A DNA stretch of 64,000 bases. It comes from Winslowiella toletana (GTDB lineage: Bacteria > Pseudomonadota > Gammaproteobacteria > Enterobacterales > Enterobacteriaceae). How positions within the stretch are numbered: position 1 is the stretch's first letter; every line of letters begins with the position of its first letter. The stretch lies in NCBI RefSeq assembly GCF_017875465.1, contig NZ_JAGGMQ010000001.1, positions 372,001 through 436,000 on the forward strand. The letters run 5' to 3'. Under the pieces are notes generated by a model. It had not been told where the DNA came from. It saw only the letters and a list, made by a program, of their open reading frames with translations, and searched no databases. This document shows, in pieces, positions 1 to 8,466 of the stretch. A program made the position numbers and the translations under genes.

Positions 1-630
1 GTGCTGGTGCCGTCACTGCCGCCAACTGACGTTACGCTGTTTTCAGTCGGTGGCTTCTGGCTGTTAATCCAGCAGATGCTGATTGGCATTGCGCTGGGTT
101 TAACCATGCAGTTTGCTTTTGCAGCGGTGCGAACCGCCGGGGAAGTGATTGGTTTACAGATGGGGATTTCATTTGCTACCTTCTTCGACCCGGGTAGCCG
201 CCTGAATATGCCAGTGCTGGCGCGTTTTCTCGATATGCTGGCGATGTTGCTGTTTCTCACCTTCAACGGCCACTTATGGTTGATCTCGTTACTGGCGGAC
301 AGTTTTCATACCCTGCCAATTGGTGGCGATCCGCTTAACGCGAATGCTTTCCTGGCCCTGACGAAAGCCGGTGGATTAATTTTCCTTAATGGCATGATGT
401 TAGCGTTACCACTTATCACTTTGCTGCTCACCTTAAATATGGCACTGGGTTTGTTAAACCGTGTTTCACCACAGCTGTCGGTTTTTGCGATTGGCTTCCC
501 CATTACCTTATCGATCGGAATTCTGACCCTCGGGGTCATGATGCCGCTGCTGGCCCCCTTCTGCGAACATTTGTTCAGCGAAGTGTTTGATTTGCTATCC
601 GACATCCTCTCAGAGATGCCTGGAAAGTAA
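1..630 (+). CDS. fliR: Flagellar export apparatus protein FliR, C-terminal part
   Basis: Inner-membrane core subunit of the flagellar type III export gate. The open frame is already running at base 1, and the 209 visible residues match the part of the roughly 260-residue family after the first membrane segments, so the true start lies left of the window. Visible hallmarks are the hydrophobic helices and conserved stretches such as [27 protein letters not shown] and PFCEHLFSE. It is the last gene of the fliLMNOPQR-type operon in relatives and is followed by rcsA, as in E. coli. Identification is secure; only the 5' end is missing. Confidence 0.95.
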   Translation: MLVPSLPPTDVTLFSVGGFWLLIQQMLIGIALGLTMQFAFAAVRTAGEVIGLQMGISFATFFDPGSRLNMPVLARFLDMLAMLLFLTFNGHLWLISLLADSFHTLPIGGDPLNANAFLALTKAGGLIFLNGMMLALPLITLLLTLNMALGLLNRVSPQLSVFAIGFPITLSIGILTLGVMMPLLAPFCEHLFSEVFDLLSDILSEMPGK

Positions 631-1282
631 ACATTAGCCCGACAAACACAACGCCACCCCGATACTTAAGCATCCAAAATCTATATGTGCATTTTTCGAA
701 CCATTTTTATCAGAATTCAACTAAGGAAATTCTGATAAATGCATTTCACCGATGAAAATTATTCTTATTAAATGGCGCTTCGCGTATTTTAAAAATGAAA
801 ACCCAAACTGAGCGGGCTCAGGTTTACTGCGGTCATACAGCGTAAATTGGTGTTTTAAAAGGAATTTTTATTTAGTTTTTTTTCCTTGCCTAAAATTGTT
901 TTTTGCGGCATTGTCAACACTCCTCGGGGTGCAAAACATTCGGAGAGTAAATGAATTTAAGAATTGTCCTATCAGCAACAGACTAGTTCTGCGCGATAGT
1001 GGCAGCGCTTTCAAAAAATTGCAGTGGATATTATGGAATGGCGGGCTGCCAGCGGGTCGTTTTGATCGGCACCATTTCCCTGCGTTTAGACAGAGCACTA
1101 CGTCTCCCAAACCCAACTATGCAGCAATCAGCAAGGATAAAAAGAGGGTCCAGGCTTAACATCGCTACGGAATCCTGACAGCTGAGCAACAATAAAAACT
1201 AGTGATAACAATCTTTCTCGTACCGCGATACGCGTAATTCATCGTTGATTTAACGGATAACAATTTGGTGAGGGTCGCTAAC
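631..1282. other. Long rcsA upstream region, no gene seen
   Basis: A 650-base AT-rich stretch between fliR and rcsA. Short open frames on both strands have no recognisable product. It holds the RcsAB-like box described separately and presumably the rcsA promoter and a long leader. A long, AT-rich, H-NS-silenced control region is known for rcsA in E. coli. Nothing else could be supported. Confidence 0.5.
708..737. promoter_or_regulatory. RcsAB-box-like site inside an inverted repeat upstream of rcsA
   Basis: TAAGGAAATTCTGA at 722-735 resembles the RcsAB box (TAAGAATATTCCTA type), including the form known from rcsA autoregulation. It overlaps a perfect inverted repeat, TATCAGAATT at 708-717 and AATTCTGATA at 728-737. 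Autoactivation of rcsA by RcsA-RcsB through such a box is established in E. coli. That this copy works is inference. It lies about 550 bases before the rcsA start, so the leader would be long. Confidence 0.5.
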
Positions 1283-1918
1283 ATGCCAACGATTATTATG
1301 GATTCATGCAGCTATACACGACTTGGTTTAATGGACTACATGGCGTTAAAAGGAGTTAAGAAAAAAAATATCTCCTCTGCCAGTGATATCGACCAGCTTC
1401 ATAATAAATGCCAACAGGTTAAACCTGGCATTGTATTTATTAATGAAGAATGTTTTATTCACGAAGCAGATGCCAGCCAGCGGATCCGTAGTATTATTAT
1501 GCAGCATCCGGATACGTTATTTTTCATCTTTATGGCCATTTCTAATATCCATTTTGAGGAATATCTCTACGTTCGCAAGAACCTGATTATTACATCAAAA
1601 TCGATAAAGCCATCAACTTTAGATAATCTGCTGAGCACCTATTTACAAAAAAAATTCAGCACCACAACGCGTATTTCATCTGGTCTCGATGTGCATCCAC
1701 TGACATTAAGCCAGACTGAATCAAATATGCTGAAAATGTGGATGTCAGGTCATGACACTATTCAGATCTCTGACAAGATGCAAATTAAAGCCAAGACAGT
1801 TTCATCGCATAAAGGCAATATCAAACGCAAAATAAAAACACACAACAAACAAGTTATTTATCATGTGGTTCGTTTGACTGATAATGTCACCTCGGGCATT
1901 TATGTTAACGTGAGATAA
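1283..1918 (+). CDS. rcsA: Capsule synthesis activator RcsA
   Basis: LuxR/FixJ-type DNA-binding auxiliary regulator that pairs with RcsB to activate exopolysaccharide genes. It has 211 residues, against about 207 in E. coli. The C-terminal helix-turn-helix (about residues 140-200, with [17 protein letters not shown]) is nearly unchanged and the N-terminal half keeps CSYTRLGL and [10 protein letters not shown]. The ATG at 1283 is chosen because TGAGGG lies 8 bases upstream and the protein starts like RcsA; upstream in-frame TTG/GTG codons have no such support. A terminator follows directly, so it is monocistronic. Control is likely through the RcsAB box and, as in E. coli, DsrA/H-NS. Confidence 0.96.
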   Translation: MPTIIMDSCSYTRLGLMDYMALKGVKKKNISSASDIDQLHNKCQQVKPGIVFINEECFIHEADASQRIRSIIMQHPDTLFFIFMAISNIHFEEYLYVRKNLIITSKSIKPSTLDNLLSTYLQKKFSTTTRISSGLDVHPLTLSQTESNMLKMWMSGHDTIQISDKMQIKAKTVSSHKGNIKRKIKTHNKQVIYHVVRLTDNVTSGIYVNVR

Positions 1919-1928
1919 TCACGCAATG

Positions 1929-1956
1929 AAAAGGTCGGCGCCTGCCGGCCTTTTTG
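1929..1956 (+). terminator. Rho-independent terminator after rcsA
   Basis: Nine-base stem AAGGTCGGC/GCCGGCCTT (1931-1939 and 1944-1952) with a GCCT loop, followed by a T run, 12 bases after the rcsA stop. Confidence 0.85.
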
Positions 1957-2086
1957 TTAACTTTTTTTCGCTGGTTTTGCGACGCAGATCCCACTTGCCC
2001 CCCTAATGTTTCTCCCCTGCTGGCCGATGTCTGGATCGATTACCGGAGCGATGCTTCGCCCTTCATCTGACAGAGAGCTACAGGAT

Positions 2087-3790
2087 ATGAAAGCTAATCA
2101 AGAGCCCGAACAGGGTGGGATACGTTTCTGGCAGAATCTGCGACTGGTTCCTTTGTTCGCAGTGATCTTCAGTGGGATTCTGCTGTTATTTGCGTTGTGC
2201 ATTGGTCTTTCCAGCTATTTTCTGGTTAAAAGTAATCAGTCATTAAATGACGCTACCCAGGAAATCCAAATCCGCATGGGGCTGTCTAATAGCTCCAACC
2301 ATTTGCGTACCGCCCGTCTGCTGGTCATTCATGCTGGCGCGGCAGCACGTATTGGTGAAATGGATGAGTTTAAAGCTAACCTCGCGGCCACCGAAAAACG
2401 AATTAAACAGGCGCAGGATAACTTTCTTATTTATATGAACCGTGGCAATAAAACGGCTGAAGGAATAAGCCTTGATGGCCCGCTAAAAGAAAAATTTGAT
2501 AACTACGTCAGTAAAGGGTTGCAGCCGATGTTAAGTTCGGCCAGCCAGGGCAGTTTTGAAGGCGTGATTGCTCAGGAGACCGATGTCACGCGTAAGCTCG
2601 ATAATGAATATAATGAAGTGCTGCTAAAGGCAATTAAGATTCGCACCGACCGTGCGGAACAGATTAATAGTGTGGCGCAGCAGCAGTCACGCCTCGGCTT
2701 TATTATGATGGGCGGCGCATTCGCTTTAGCATTGATTATTACCTTAGTGACCTTTATCTTCCTGCGGCGGGTGATTATCAACCCACTGCATAACGCCGTG
2801 GGTCGGATCGAATTGATCGCCAACGGCGATTTAACCGCTCCGATGCAGTCGTGGGGACGCAGTGAAATCGGCGCTCTCAGCCATAACCTGCAAATTATGC
2901 AGCAGGCGCTGATGAAAACCGTCGGTACGGTGCGCGAAGGCGCGGTGGCGATCTATCAGGGTTCGAGTGAGATCTCTGCGGGCAATACCGACCTCTCCTC
3001 GCGCACCGAGCAACAGGCGGCAGCGCTGGAGCAGACCGCCGCCAGTATGGAGCAGCTAACCGCAACGGTGAAGCAGAACGCCGAAAACGCCCATCACGCC
3101 AGCCAGCTGGCGGCAGACGCTTCCGGTAAGGCCCGTCAGGGCGGCGATATCGTGACCGGTGTGGTCAGCACCATGAATAATATTTCCAACAGCTCAAAGA
3201 AAATCGCCGAAATCACCACCGTTATCAACAGTATCGCCTTTCAGACCAATATCCTCGCGCTTAACGCCGCGGTAGAGGCGGCACGCGCCGGTGAGCAGGG
3301 ACGCGGCTTTGCCGTGGTGGCCAGCGAAGTGCGCAGCCTGGCGCAGCGCAGCGCGCAGGCGGCGAAAGAGATTGAAGGTTTGATCTCAGAGTCGGTGGAC
3401 CTGATTGGCAAGGGGTCATCACAGGTGGGACACGCGGGCGATACCATGGGCGAAATTGTCGATGCCGTACGTCGCGTCACCGATATTATGGCGGAAATTG
3501 CCGCCGCCTCAGATGAACAGAGCCGGGGTATTGAGCAGGTCAGCCAGGCGGTTACCGAAATGGATAACGTCACGCAGCAGAACGCCTCACTGGTTGAAGA
3601 AGCCTCAGCTGCGGCCTCTTCACTGGAAGAGCAGGCTGGCCGCCTGACGCAGGCGGTCGCCGCCTTCCGTCTCAGCGATCAACAGCATCTTAGCGGCAAA
3701 AAAATGCCCTCAGCGACGCCAGTCAAAGCGCCGCGGGCGATCGCCGGACGCCCCGCCCTGAGTGGTGGTGATAACTGGGAAACCTTCTAG
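2087..3790 (+). CDS. Methyl-accepting chemotaxis protein with NWETF tail
   Basis: Transmembrane chemoreceptor of about 567 residues. Order: cytoplasmic N-tail, TM1 (about 22-46), periplasmic four-helix ligand domain, TM2 (about 202-225), HAMP, then a long signalling coiled coil whose hairpin tip (around residues 375-425) carries [20 protein letters not shown] and [10 protein letters not shown]. The last five residues are NWETF, the CheR/CheB docking pentapeptide of Tar/Tsr-class receptors, so this is probably a self-sufficient major receptor. The ligand is unknown. The start is uncertain: ATG 2087 gives a normal N-terminus but a weak ribosome site, and upstream starts at 2006-2054 are possible. 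It separates rcsA from dsrB, which are neighbours in E. coli. Confidence 0.9.
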   Translation: MKANQEPEQGGIRFWQNLRLVPLFAVIFSGILLLFALCIGLSSYFLVKSNQSLNDATQEIQIRMGLSNSSNHLRTARLLVIHAGAAARIGEMDEFKANLAATEKRIKQAQDNFLIYMNRGNKTAEGISLDGPLKEKFDNYVSKGLQPMLSSASQGSFEGVIAQETDVTRKLDNEYNEVLLKAIKIRTDRAEQINSVAQQQSRLGFIMMGGAFALALIITLVTFIFLRRVIINPLHNAVGRIELIANGDLTAPMQSWGRSEIGALSHNLQIMQQALMKTVGTVREGAVAIYQGSSEISAGNTDLSSRTEQQAAALEQTAASMEQLTATVKQNAENAHHASQLAADASGKARQGGDIVTGVVSTMNNISNSSKKIAEITTVINSIAFQTNILALNAAVEAARAGEQGRGFAVVASEVRSLAQRSAQAAKEIEGLISESVDLIGKGSSQVGHAGDTMGEIVDAVRRVTDIMAEIAAASDEQSRGIEQVSQAVTEMDNVTQQNASLVEEASAAASSLEEQAGRLTQAVAAFRLSDQQHLSGKKMPSATPVKAPRAIAGRPALSGGDNWETF

Positions 3791-3901
3791 CAATAATACG
3801 GGAGCCACCGTTTATATTTTACGAAATGGCTCCCCTACAGTTAACCGTCGTATGGCACGGCAAATTAAGACGGGAACCGAAAACGCTTTCCATACCCGTA
3901 G

Positions 3902-3921
3902 GGGCGGCGTTCTCGCCGCCC
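3902..3921. repeat. GC-rich hairpin (REP-like)
   Basis: GGGCGGCG/CGCCGCCC stem with a TTCT loop, between two convergent genes (the receptor and dsrB). No T run follows on either strand, so it looks more like a REP-type palindrome or a factor-assisted terminator than an intrinsic terminator. Confidence 0.4.
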
Positions 3922-3930
3922 GGATAAATG

Positions 3931-4122
3931 CTAATCGCCGCACGGCTCGACAAAGATTCCATCCTCATGGCCCTGTTCATTAAAGAACCAGATGCCCAGC
4001 GGATAATCATCCAGCGCCACCAGATACATGGTGCCTTCGCTAAACTCTTCCACTGCCAGCACGTTGCCCGCGCGGCGTGGCCCGCCATCTGTCTTAACCG
4101 TTACCCGATCATTAACCTTCAT
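3931..4122 (-). CDS. dsrB: DsrB small stress protein
   Basis: Sixty-three residue protein, almost identical over its length to E. coli DsrB ([17 protein letters not shown] start, [10 protein letters not shown] and GHEDGIFVE near the end). The molecular role is unknown. In E. coli it lies next to rcsA/dsrA and responds to RpoS. ATG 4122 is chosen because AGGAGG sits 6-7 bases upstream and the protein begins like the family; a longer in-frame reading to 4191 adds unrelated residues. Confidence 0.93.
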   Translation of the reverse strand: MKVNDRVTVKTDGGPRRAGNVLAVEEFSEGTMYLVALDDYPLGIWFFNEQGHEDGIFVEPCGD

Positions 4123-4195
4123 GCGCTTCCTCCTGCTGGATACCCGCTGAAGTTTAACTGAAAACGCGGCGGGTTTCCTGACCTTGCGCAATCAG

Positions 4196-4354
4196 TTAAC
4201 GACGAGCGATCACCCATACGGCATGCACGATACCCGGAATATAGCCGCAGAGCGTAAGCAAAATATTCAGCCAGAACGCGCCGCCAAAACCGACCTGCAT
4301 AAAGACACCCAGTGGTGGTAACAAAATAGCGATAACAATACGCAGAAAATCCAT
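4196..4354 (-). CDS. Pmp3/YqaE-family small membrane protein
   Basis: Fifty-two residue, two-helix hydrophobic protein starting MDFLRIVIAILLPPLG and ending VWVIARR, with the family pattern PPLGVFMQVG, then FWLNILLTL and GYIPGIVHA. Members of this plasma membrane proteolipid family (bacterial YqaE, yeast Pmp3) affect membrane potential and salt tolerance. The ATG at 4354 is preceded by CAGGAG at good spacing. It is transcribed towards dsrB with a 73-base gap, so the two could share a transcript. Confidence 0.88.
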   Translation of the reverse strand: MDFLRIVIAILLPPLGVFMQVGFGGAFWLNILLTLCGYIPGIVHAVWVIARR

Positions 4355-4530
4355 AATGACTCCTGTTGGATAAATAGTCCGTACAACATTTTTTAATCTG
4401 ACCGCTAAAGATAGCAGTTATCTCGCCTGTTGCTCTGTTAGCCGTGTAAAACATCGTAAGTTCGTACACGCGCAGCAAGATTTTCGATTTCTTAACAGTT
4501 CGCAACGAGATTTTTGACACCCGCTGGCGC

Positions 4531-4617
4531 TACAATTTCTCTACTGCACCAACCCCAAAGGCGCAGTCAACCTAAAAGTAACAAGGATTTTTGCCCGCGC
4601 AGCGCGGGCTTTTTTTT
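4531..4617 (+). ncRNA. Candidate small RNA with strong terminator
   Basis: A CTACAAT extended -10-like box (4530-4536) of sigma-S flavour is followed, about 75 bases after the expected start near 4543, by a textbook intrinsic terminator: GCCCGCG/CGCGGGC stem at 4593-4609 and eight T residues. No open reading frame fits between, and no upstream + strand gene needs this terminator because yqaE and dsrB run the other way. I do not recognise the RNA as a known enterobacterial sRNA. The promoter lacks a clear -35. Confidence 0.4.
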
Positions 4618-4692
4618 AGCCTTTTTTCACCCTGCCCCCTGCTGCTGAGCGCGTCTATACTTACAGAACAGTTGCTCTGTGAGGGTATGGCA

Positions 4693-4926
4693 ATGACGAC
4701 GGCGAAAGAGTACAGCGATAACATTCAGCGCGAAGTTGGCATTGATGTTGAGGCGTTACTGGAGGCGATTCAGCGTCGTGCATCCGGTGAGGTGCAGGAT
4801 TTTATCGAAAGCGATGATGCCCATCACTTCAAAGTGGACGGCAGAGCGTATCACTCCTGTAGCGAGCTGGCGGAAGCCTTTGAGCTGGATATCCGCGACT
4901 TTTCAATCAGTGAAGTGAACCGATGA
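4693..4926 (+). CDS. yodD: YodD family stress protein
   Basis: Seventy-seven residue acidic protein matching E. coli YodD: TAKEYSDNIQREVGIDVEAL at the start, then VDGRAYH and a conserved end, AFELDIRDFSISEVNR. E. coli YodD is linked to peroxide and acid resistance; the mechanism is unknown. Of two close ATG codons, 4693 is preferred because GAGG lies 8 bases upstream, whereas for 4687 the gap is only 2. Its place between dsrB and yedP is conserved with E. coli. Confidence 0.9.
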   Translation: MTTAKEYSDNIQREVGIDVEALLEAIQRRASGEVQDFIESDDAHHFKVDGRAYHSCSELAEAFELDIRDFSISEVNR

Positions 4927-4936
4927 AATCGATTTC

Positions 4937-5009
4937 AAAAAAATCCCGACCAGTGGTCGGGATAAAAAACGCTTCAATGAAATTTGTTACACCAGGGACT
5001 TCCTTAACT
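4937..5009 (-). ncRNA. dsrA: DsrA regulatory RNA (compact form)
   Basis: On the minus strand, CCTGGTGTAAC followed by AAATTT reproduces the rpoS-pairing segment of E. coli DsrA. The RNA ends in the hairpin ATCCCGACC/GGTCGGGAT (4943-4963) with seven T residues, again like the DsrA terminator stem TCCCGACC. A -10-like TAATCT (5015-5020) places the start near 5009, giving about 73 nt rather than 87. The middle segment that pairs with hns mRNA in E. coli is shortened. DsrA activates rpoS translation and lowers H-NS, relieving rcsA silencing. The 5' end is estimated. Confidence 0.72.
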
Positions 5010-5065
5010 TAATCAGATTACGCTTTAACCATTCTAAGACAAGTCTGATGTTGCAGCAAAAATGC

Positions 5066-5087
5066 GACAATTCCCGCAACAATTGTC
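5066..5087. promoter_or_regulatory. Inverted repeat upstream of dsrA
   Basis: GACAATT-N8-AATTGTC, a perfect 7-base inverted repeat about 60 bases upstream of the predicted dsrA start and 230 bases before mpgP. It has the size of a dimeric repressor site. The binding protein is unknown. Confidence 0.25.
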
Positions 5088-5316
5088 CATAGCGACGGCG
5101 GGAAGTCATGATAATCGCGGCTTACGCGGCGATGATGATAATTTCTCAGCGTGATAACCCCCGCTCCGCTTTAAGATAAATCCTAATCAATCAGCTTCTC
5201 TCCCCCCTCAGCCACTAATACCGGTGGTTACATTCCGCCCGCCGCAGAGTCCGTTATACTTAACGATTAATCAGGAAGTTATCTTTGTCGTCTGGCTTAT
5301 ATTTGAGGTACGCAAC

Positions 5317-6132
5317 ATGCCCGGTTTGCATGACTCGTTAATGATAGTGACTGATTTAGATGGCTCGCTGCTGGATCACCATACTTACAGCTGGCAACCG
5401 GCGCAGCCGTGGCTGGATAAAATTGTTCAGCATCAGATTCCGCTGGTGATCTGTTCCAGCAAAACCGCCTCCGAAATTATCCCGCTGCAACAGCAGCTGG
5501 GGTTTAGTGGTGCGCCTTTTATTGCAGAAAACGGTGCGCTGGTGCAACTGGACCGCGCCGATGGCGAAAATATGCGCCATCACGCCGGTAAGGATTACAG
5601 TGAAATCTGCCACTGCCTGCGCCGTTTACGCCAGCAATATCAGTTTCGTTTCAGTGGCTTTGCCGACTTTACCGATCAGGAAGTGGCCGATATTACCGGT
5701 CTGACAGTGCGTAATGCCGCCCTTGCCCGCCGCCGCGAAGCCTCGGAATCGCTGGTATGGCGCGACAGCGAAGCGCAGTTTGCCGCTTTTGCCGCGGCGC
5801 TGGAGCAGGAGGGATTAGCGCTGACGCAGGGTGGCCGTTTCTGGCATGTGATGGCCAGCGGCAGTGGCAAAGGCGCAGCCCTGGCATGGCTGTTGCAGGC
5901 ATATAAACAGGATAAACGGTTCAGTCAGCACGATTTTATCACCATTGGCCTCGGCGACGGGCCCAATGATGCGCCGATGCTCGACAGTGTTGACTACGCG
6001 GTGGTGATTAAAGGTCACAGTAAAACGCCTGTCACTTTAACGCGTCAGGATCAGCACAATATCTATCATACTTCAGCTTATGGCCCTGAAGGCTGGCAGG
6101 AAGGACTGCAACATTTTATCGCGCAAGATTAG
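5317..6132 (+). CDS. mpgP: Mannosyl/glucosyl-3-phosphoglycerate phosphatase (YedP/MpgP)
   Basis: HAD-superfamily (Cof/MPGP type) phosphatase of 271 residues. DLDGSLLD (Asp13 nucleophile, Asp15 acid/base) is motif I, CSSKT is motif II, and GLGDGPNDAPML is motif IV. It is similar along its whole length to E. coli YedP. Family members dephosphorylate mannosyl- or glucosyl-3-phosphoglycerate in compatible-solute synthesis. The ATG at 5317 follows GAGG by 8 bases; the upstream in-frame extension lacks family similarity. The synthase-like gene starts 42 bases downstream on the same strand, so the pair probably makes glucosylglycerate (or mannosylglycerate). Confidence 0.88.
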   Translation: MPGLHDSLMIVTDLDGSLLDHHTYSWQPAQPWLDKIVQHQIPLVICSSKTASEIIPLQQQLGFSGAPFIAENGALVQLDRADGENMRHHAGKDYSEICHCLRRLRQQYQFRFSGFADFTDQEVADITGLTVRNAALARRREASESLVWRDSEAQFAAFAAALEQEGLALTQGGRFWHVMASGSGKGAALAWLLQAYKQDKRFSQHDFITIGLGDGPNDAPMLDSVDYAVVIKGHSKTPVTLTRQDQHNIYHTSAYGPEGWQEGLQHFIAQD

Positions 6133-6174
6133 CCAAAATGCTGGCAAGCCGTACGCTGTTTAAAGGGGAATGCT

Positions 6175-7395
6175 ATGAGTGATTTTTACCAGAATGGTGT
6201 TATTACCAATTTCCATAATCTGACCGGCCGACGCGTCAGCGAGCTGGAACAGGATCTGATCGCGTTTTCGCAAAAACGCAAAATGGGGCTGATACTGCCC
6301 TCGCTGTTTTCCGAACTGGAAGGCCCGGCGCTGGATCATATTGTTGATGAACTGGCGAAAGTGCCCTATCTGGAAGAGATTGTTATCGGGCTTGATCGCG
6401 CCGACCGCGATCAATTTCTGTATGCGCGGGAATTCTTTTCGCGTCTGCCGCAGCGGCATCGTATTTTGTGGAACGACGGTCCGCGCCTGAAAGCGCTGGA
6501 TGCCGAGCTGGATAAAGAGGGATTGTCCCCTGCCCAGCCCGGTAAAGGGCGCAACGTCTGGTTCTGTACTGGTTACACACTGGCATCCGACCGCACCAGC
6601 TGCGTCGCGCTGCATGACTGCGATATTGTCACTTATGAGCGCGGCATGCTGGCGCGCCTGCTCTATCCACTGGCGAATCCCTCCTTCCAGTATGAGTTCT
6701 GTAAGGGCTTCTATGCGCGCGTGGCGGATAACAAACTCAATGGCCGCGTCGGTCGTCTGCTGGTCGGGCCACTGCTGCGCTCGCTGCAAAAGGTGTATGG
6801 TCACTCTGACTACCTCGACTATCTCAGCAGCTTTCGCTATCCGCTCTCCGGTGAATTTGCCATGCGCACCCATGTGCTGAACGGCATCAAAATTCCCGGC
6901 GACTGGGGGCTGGAAATTGGCGTACTGTCAGAGATCTATCGCAACTACACCACGCGCCAGAGCTGTCAGGTGGAGATTGCGGATAACTATGACCATAAAC
7001 ATCAGCCGCTATCAGAAGAGGATGGCACCGGCGGGCTGCGCCGCATGAGTAATGATATTGTGCAGTCACTGCTGCGTAAAATGGCTACCATGGGGGTTAA
7101 TATCACCAGTGACTCTTTCCGCGTGCTGAAAGCCACTTACTATCGCAACGCGCTGGATATGATGGAAGTCTATAATCACGAAGCGGCCATGAATGGCCTG
7201 AAGTTCGACCAGCACGCCGAAGAAGCGGCAGTAGAGATGTTTACCCAGTCGATTCTTGAAGCGGGCCAGTCGTTTATTGAACGTCCAAACGAAAAGCCGT
7301 TTATTCCCAGCTGGAGCCGCGTGCAATCCGCTTTCCCGGATATCCTGCAACGCATCTATCAGGCGGTGGAAGAGGACAACACCGGCGAAGTGTAA
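6175..7395 (+). CDS. Glucosyl-3-phosphoglycerate synthase-like glycosyltransferase
   Basis: GT-A fold glycosyltransferase of 406 residues. Visible family marks are the metal-binding HDCDIVTYE (DxD at about 148-150), FCKGFYARV, YPLSGEFAM, DWGLEIGVL and NYDHKHQ, the pattern of GpgS/GT81-type enzymes that join an NDP-sugar to 3-phosphoglycerate. GGGG-rich TTTAAAGGGGAATGCT upstream gives a ribosome site. The gene directly follows the matching phosphatase, so the two steps of glucosylglycerate synthesis are adjacent. E. coli keeps only the phosphatase. The sugar donor (glucose versus mannose) cannot be read from sequence by eye. Confidence 0.8.
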   Translation: MSDFYQNGVITNFHNLTGRRVSELEQDLIAFSQKRKMGLILPSLFSELEGPALDHIVDELAKVPYLEEIVIGLDRADRDQFLYAREFFSRLPQRHRILWNDGPRLKALDAELDKEGLSPAQPGKGRNVWFCTGYTLASDRTSCVALHDCDIVTYERGMLARLLYPLANPSFQYEFCKGFYARVADNKLNGRVGRLLVGPLLRSLQKVYGHSDYLDYLSSFRYPLSGEFAMRTHVLNGIKIPGDWGLEIGVLSEIYRNYTTRQSCQVEIADNYDHKHQPLSEEDGTGGLRRMSNDIVQSLLRKMATMGVNITSDSFRVLKATYYRNALDMMEVYNHEAAMNGLKFDQHAEEAAVEMFTQSILEAGQSFIERPNEKPFIPSWSRVQSAFPDILQRIYQAVEEDNTGEV

Positions 7396-7403
7396 CGCCC
7401 GGC

Positions 7404-7664
7404 TTAGTGCGGTTGCTCTTTATCTGGCGGCGGCAAACTGTTCTTCACCTTCTGCAGCGCATCGGCGTCCAGCCGTTGCGCCAGTTGCTGTAAAATAGCC
7501 GTGCGCTTACGCTGTTCAGTACGGTTATCACGCCAGATCATCAGCCCGCGTAACAGGGTAAAAAACACTCCGAGTAAATAGCCCCACTCCTGCAGACTTA
7601 GCCGGGTTAAGCTACTTCTGGCGACCCCGAGCAGCAGCAGTAGCGCATTCATTATTATTTCCAT
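7404..7664 (-). CDS. Holin-like small membrane protein
   Basis: Eighty-six residue protein with a hydrophobic N-terminal half (IIMNALLLLLGVA, then WGYLLGVFFTLLRGLMIW) and a charged C-terminal tail (RDNRTEQRKRTAIL to DKEQPH), the layout of phage class II holins. The ATG at 7664 has AGGAG 7 bases upstream. No endolysin is adjacent. A perfect palindrome, TGAACTTAAAGTTCA, covers its predicted promoter and recurs before the LexA-like repressor gene upstream, so it is probably repressed by that protein. Likely a relic or repurposed piece of a prophage. A role in lysis is inference. Confidence 0.6.
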   Translation of the reverse strand: MEIIMNALLLLLGVARSSLTRLSLQEWGYLLGVFFTLLRGLMIWRDNRTEQRKRTAILQQLAQRLDADALQKVKNSLPPPDKEQPH

Positions 7665-7695
7665 TGGCTTCTCCTGTTAGTCAGCAGATGGAATA

Positions 7696-7724
7696 ATAAT
7701 GAACTTAAAGTTCACATTCAGCAA
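7696..7724 (-). promoter_or_regulatory. Promoter and operator of the holin-like gene
   Basis: On the minus strand, TTGCTG (7719-7724), a 17-base spacer and CATTAT (7696-7701) form a plausible sigma-70 promoter. The perfect palindrome TGAACTTAAAGTTCA (7700-7714) fills the spacer and the edge of the -10, the classical position for a repressor site. Confidence 0.55.
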
Positions 7725-7755
7725 TTAAGATTACGCATTTTGTTAAGCGGATCGC

Positions 7756-8436
7756 TTAACCTAAATTTTCCCATTTCGCTTCGACCACGACGCCGATAAT
7801 GCGGCAGTTATCGCTGATTTCCTGCATTTTGTACTCAGGATTAAGCGGTTTCAGATACTTACGCCCGCCATCTTCAATATATTTTTTAAAAGTGGCTTCG
7901 TTATCATCGGTCAGGCGGGCAATCACCAGCTTACCGGAGCTGGCCGCCACCTCCGGATCGACCAGAATCAGCATCCCTTCCGGAATACTCAGCCCCACCG
8001 GCGCGGTCATTGAGTCGCCTTTCACCTCCAGCCAGAAACTGCCCTCACTTACGTGACGGCTGGTGGCTGGCCAGCGATCGATTTCATCACGCGACCACGG
8101 TTCTATCGCCTCACTCCACAGTCCGGCGCTGACCCAGCTAATCAGCGGATAGCCGTTATAAGCGGACGGCTGCGCGACGGCTTTAACATTGTTATCCCCT
8201 ACGCTGCTGCCAAGTTGCAGCCATTCCAGACTGACATCAAGGAAGCCAGCCAGCGCCTGTAGCTTCGCCTGACGTGGTATTGCCTCGCCATTCAGCCACT
8301 TACCGACTGCACGCGGCGTCACGTCCAGCGCACGCGCCAGCTGCACGCCACGACCATGCGCATCAAGGGATTTTAGCCGGCAGGCTTCGTTAAGGCGGGC
8401 GGAGAATGCCCTGCGTTGCTGAAGTTGTTCCAACAT
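7756..8436 (-). CDS. LexA/CI-like self-cleaving repressor (S24 family)
   Basis: A 226-residue phage-type regulator. The N-terminal helix-turn-helix (about 25-70, ALDVTPRAVGKWLNGEAIP) precedes an S24 peptidase domain with an Ala104-Gly105 cleavage site (WVSAGLW), Ser142 in KGDSMTAP and a matching Lys184 in EATFKKY. Proteins with this set cleave themselves when RecA is activated, so SOS induction is expected. A near-perfect copy of the palindrome found before the holin-like gene lies 31-45 bases upstream of its own start, which suggests autorepression. No other phage genes accompany it. The trigger and any lysis role are inference. Confidence 0.85.
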   Translation of the reverse strand: MLEQLQQRRAFSARLNEACRLKSLDAHGRGVQLARALDVTPRAVGKWLNGEAIPRQAKLQALAGFLDVSLEWLQLGSSVGDNNVKAVAQPSAYNGYPLISWVSAGLWSEAIEPWSRDEIDRWPATSRHVSEGSFWLEVKGDSMTAPVGLSIPEGMLILVDPEVAASSGKLVIARLTDDNEATFKKYIEDGGRKYLKPLNPEYKMQEISDNCRIIGVVVEAKWENLG

Positions 8437-8466
8437 AAGTTCACCTGGTTCATATCACCGCCATAA

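Noticed and set aside
3902..3921. Intrinsic terminator between the chemoreceptor and dsrB
   Set aside because: A good stem but no T run on either strand; listed only as a REP-like hairpin.
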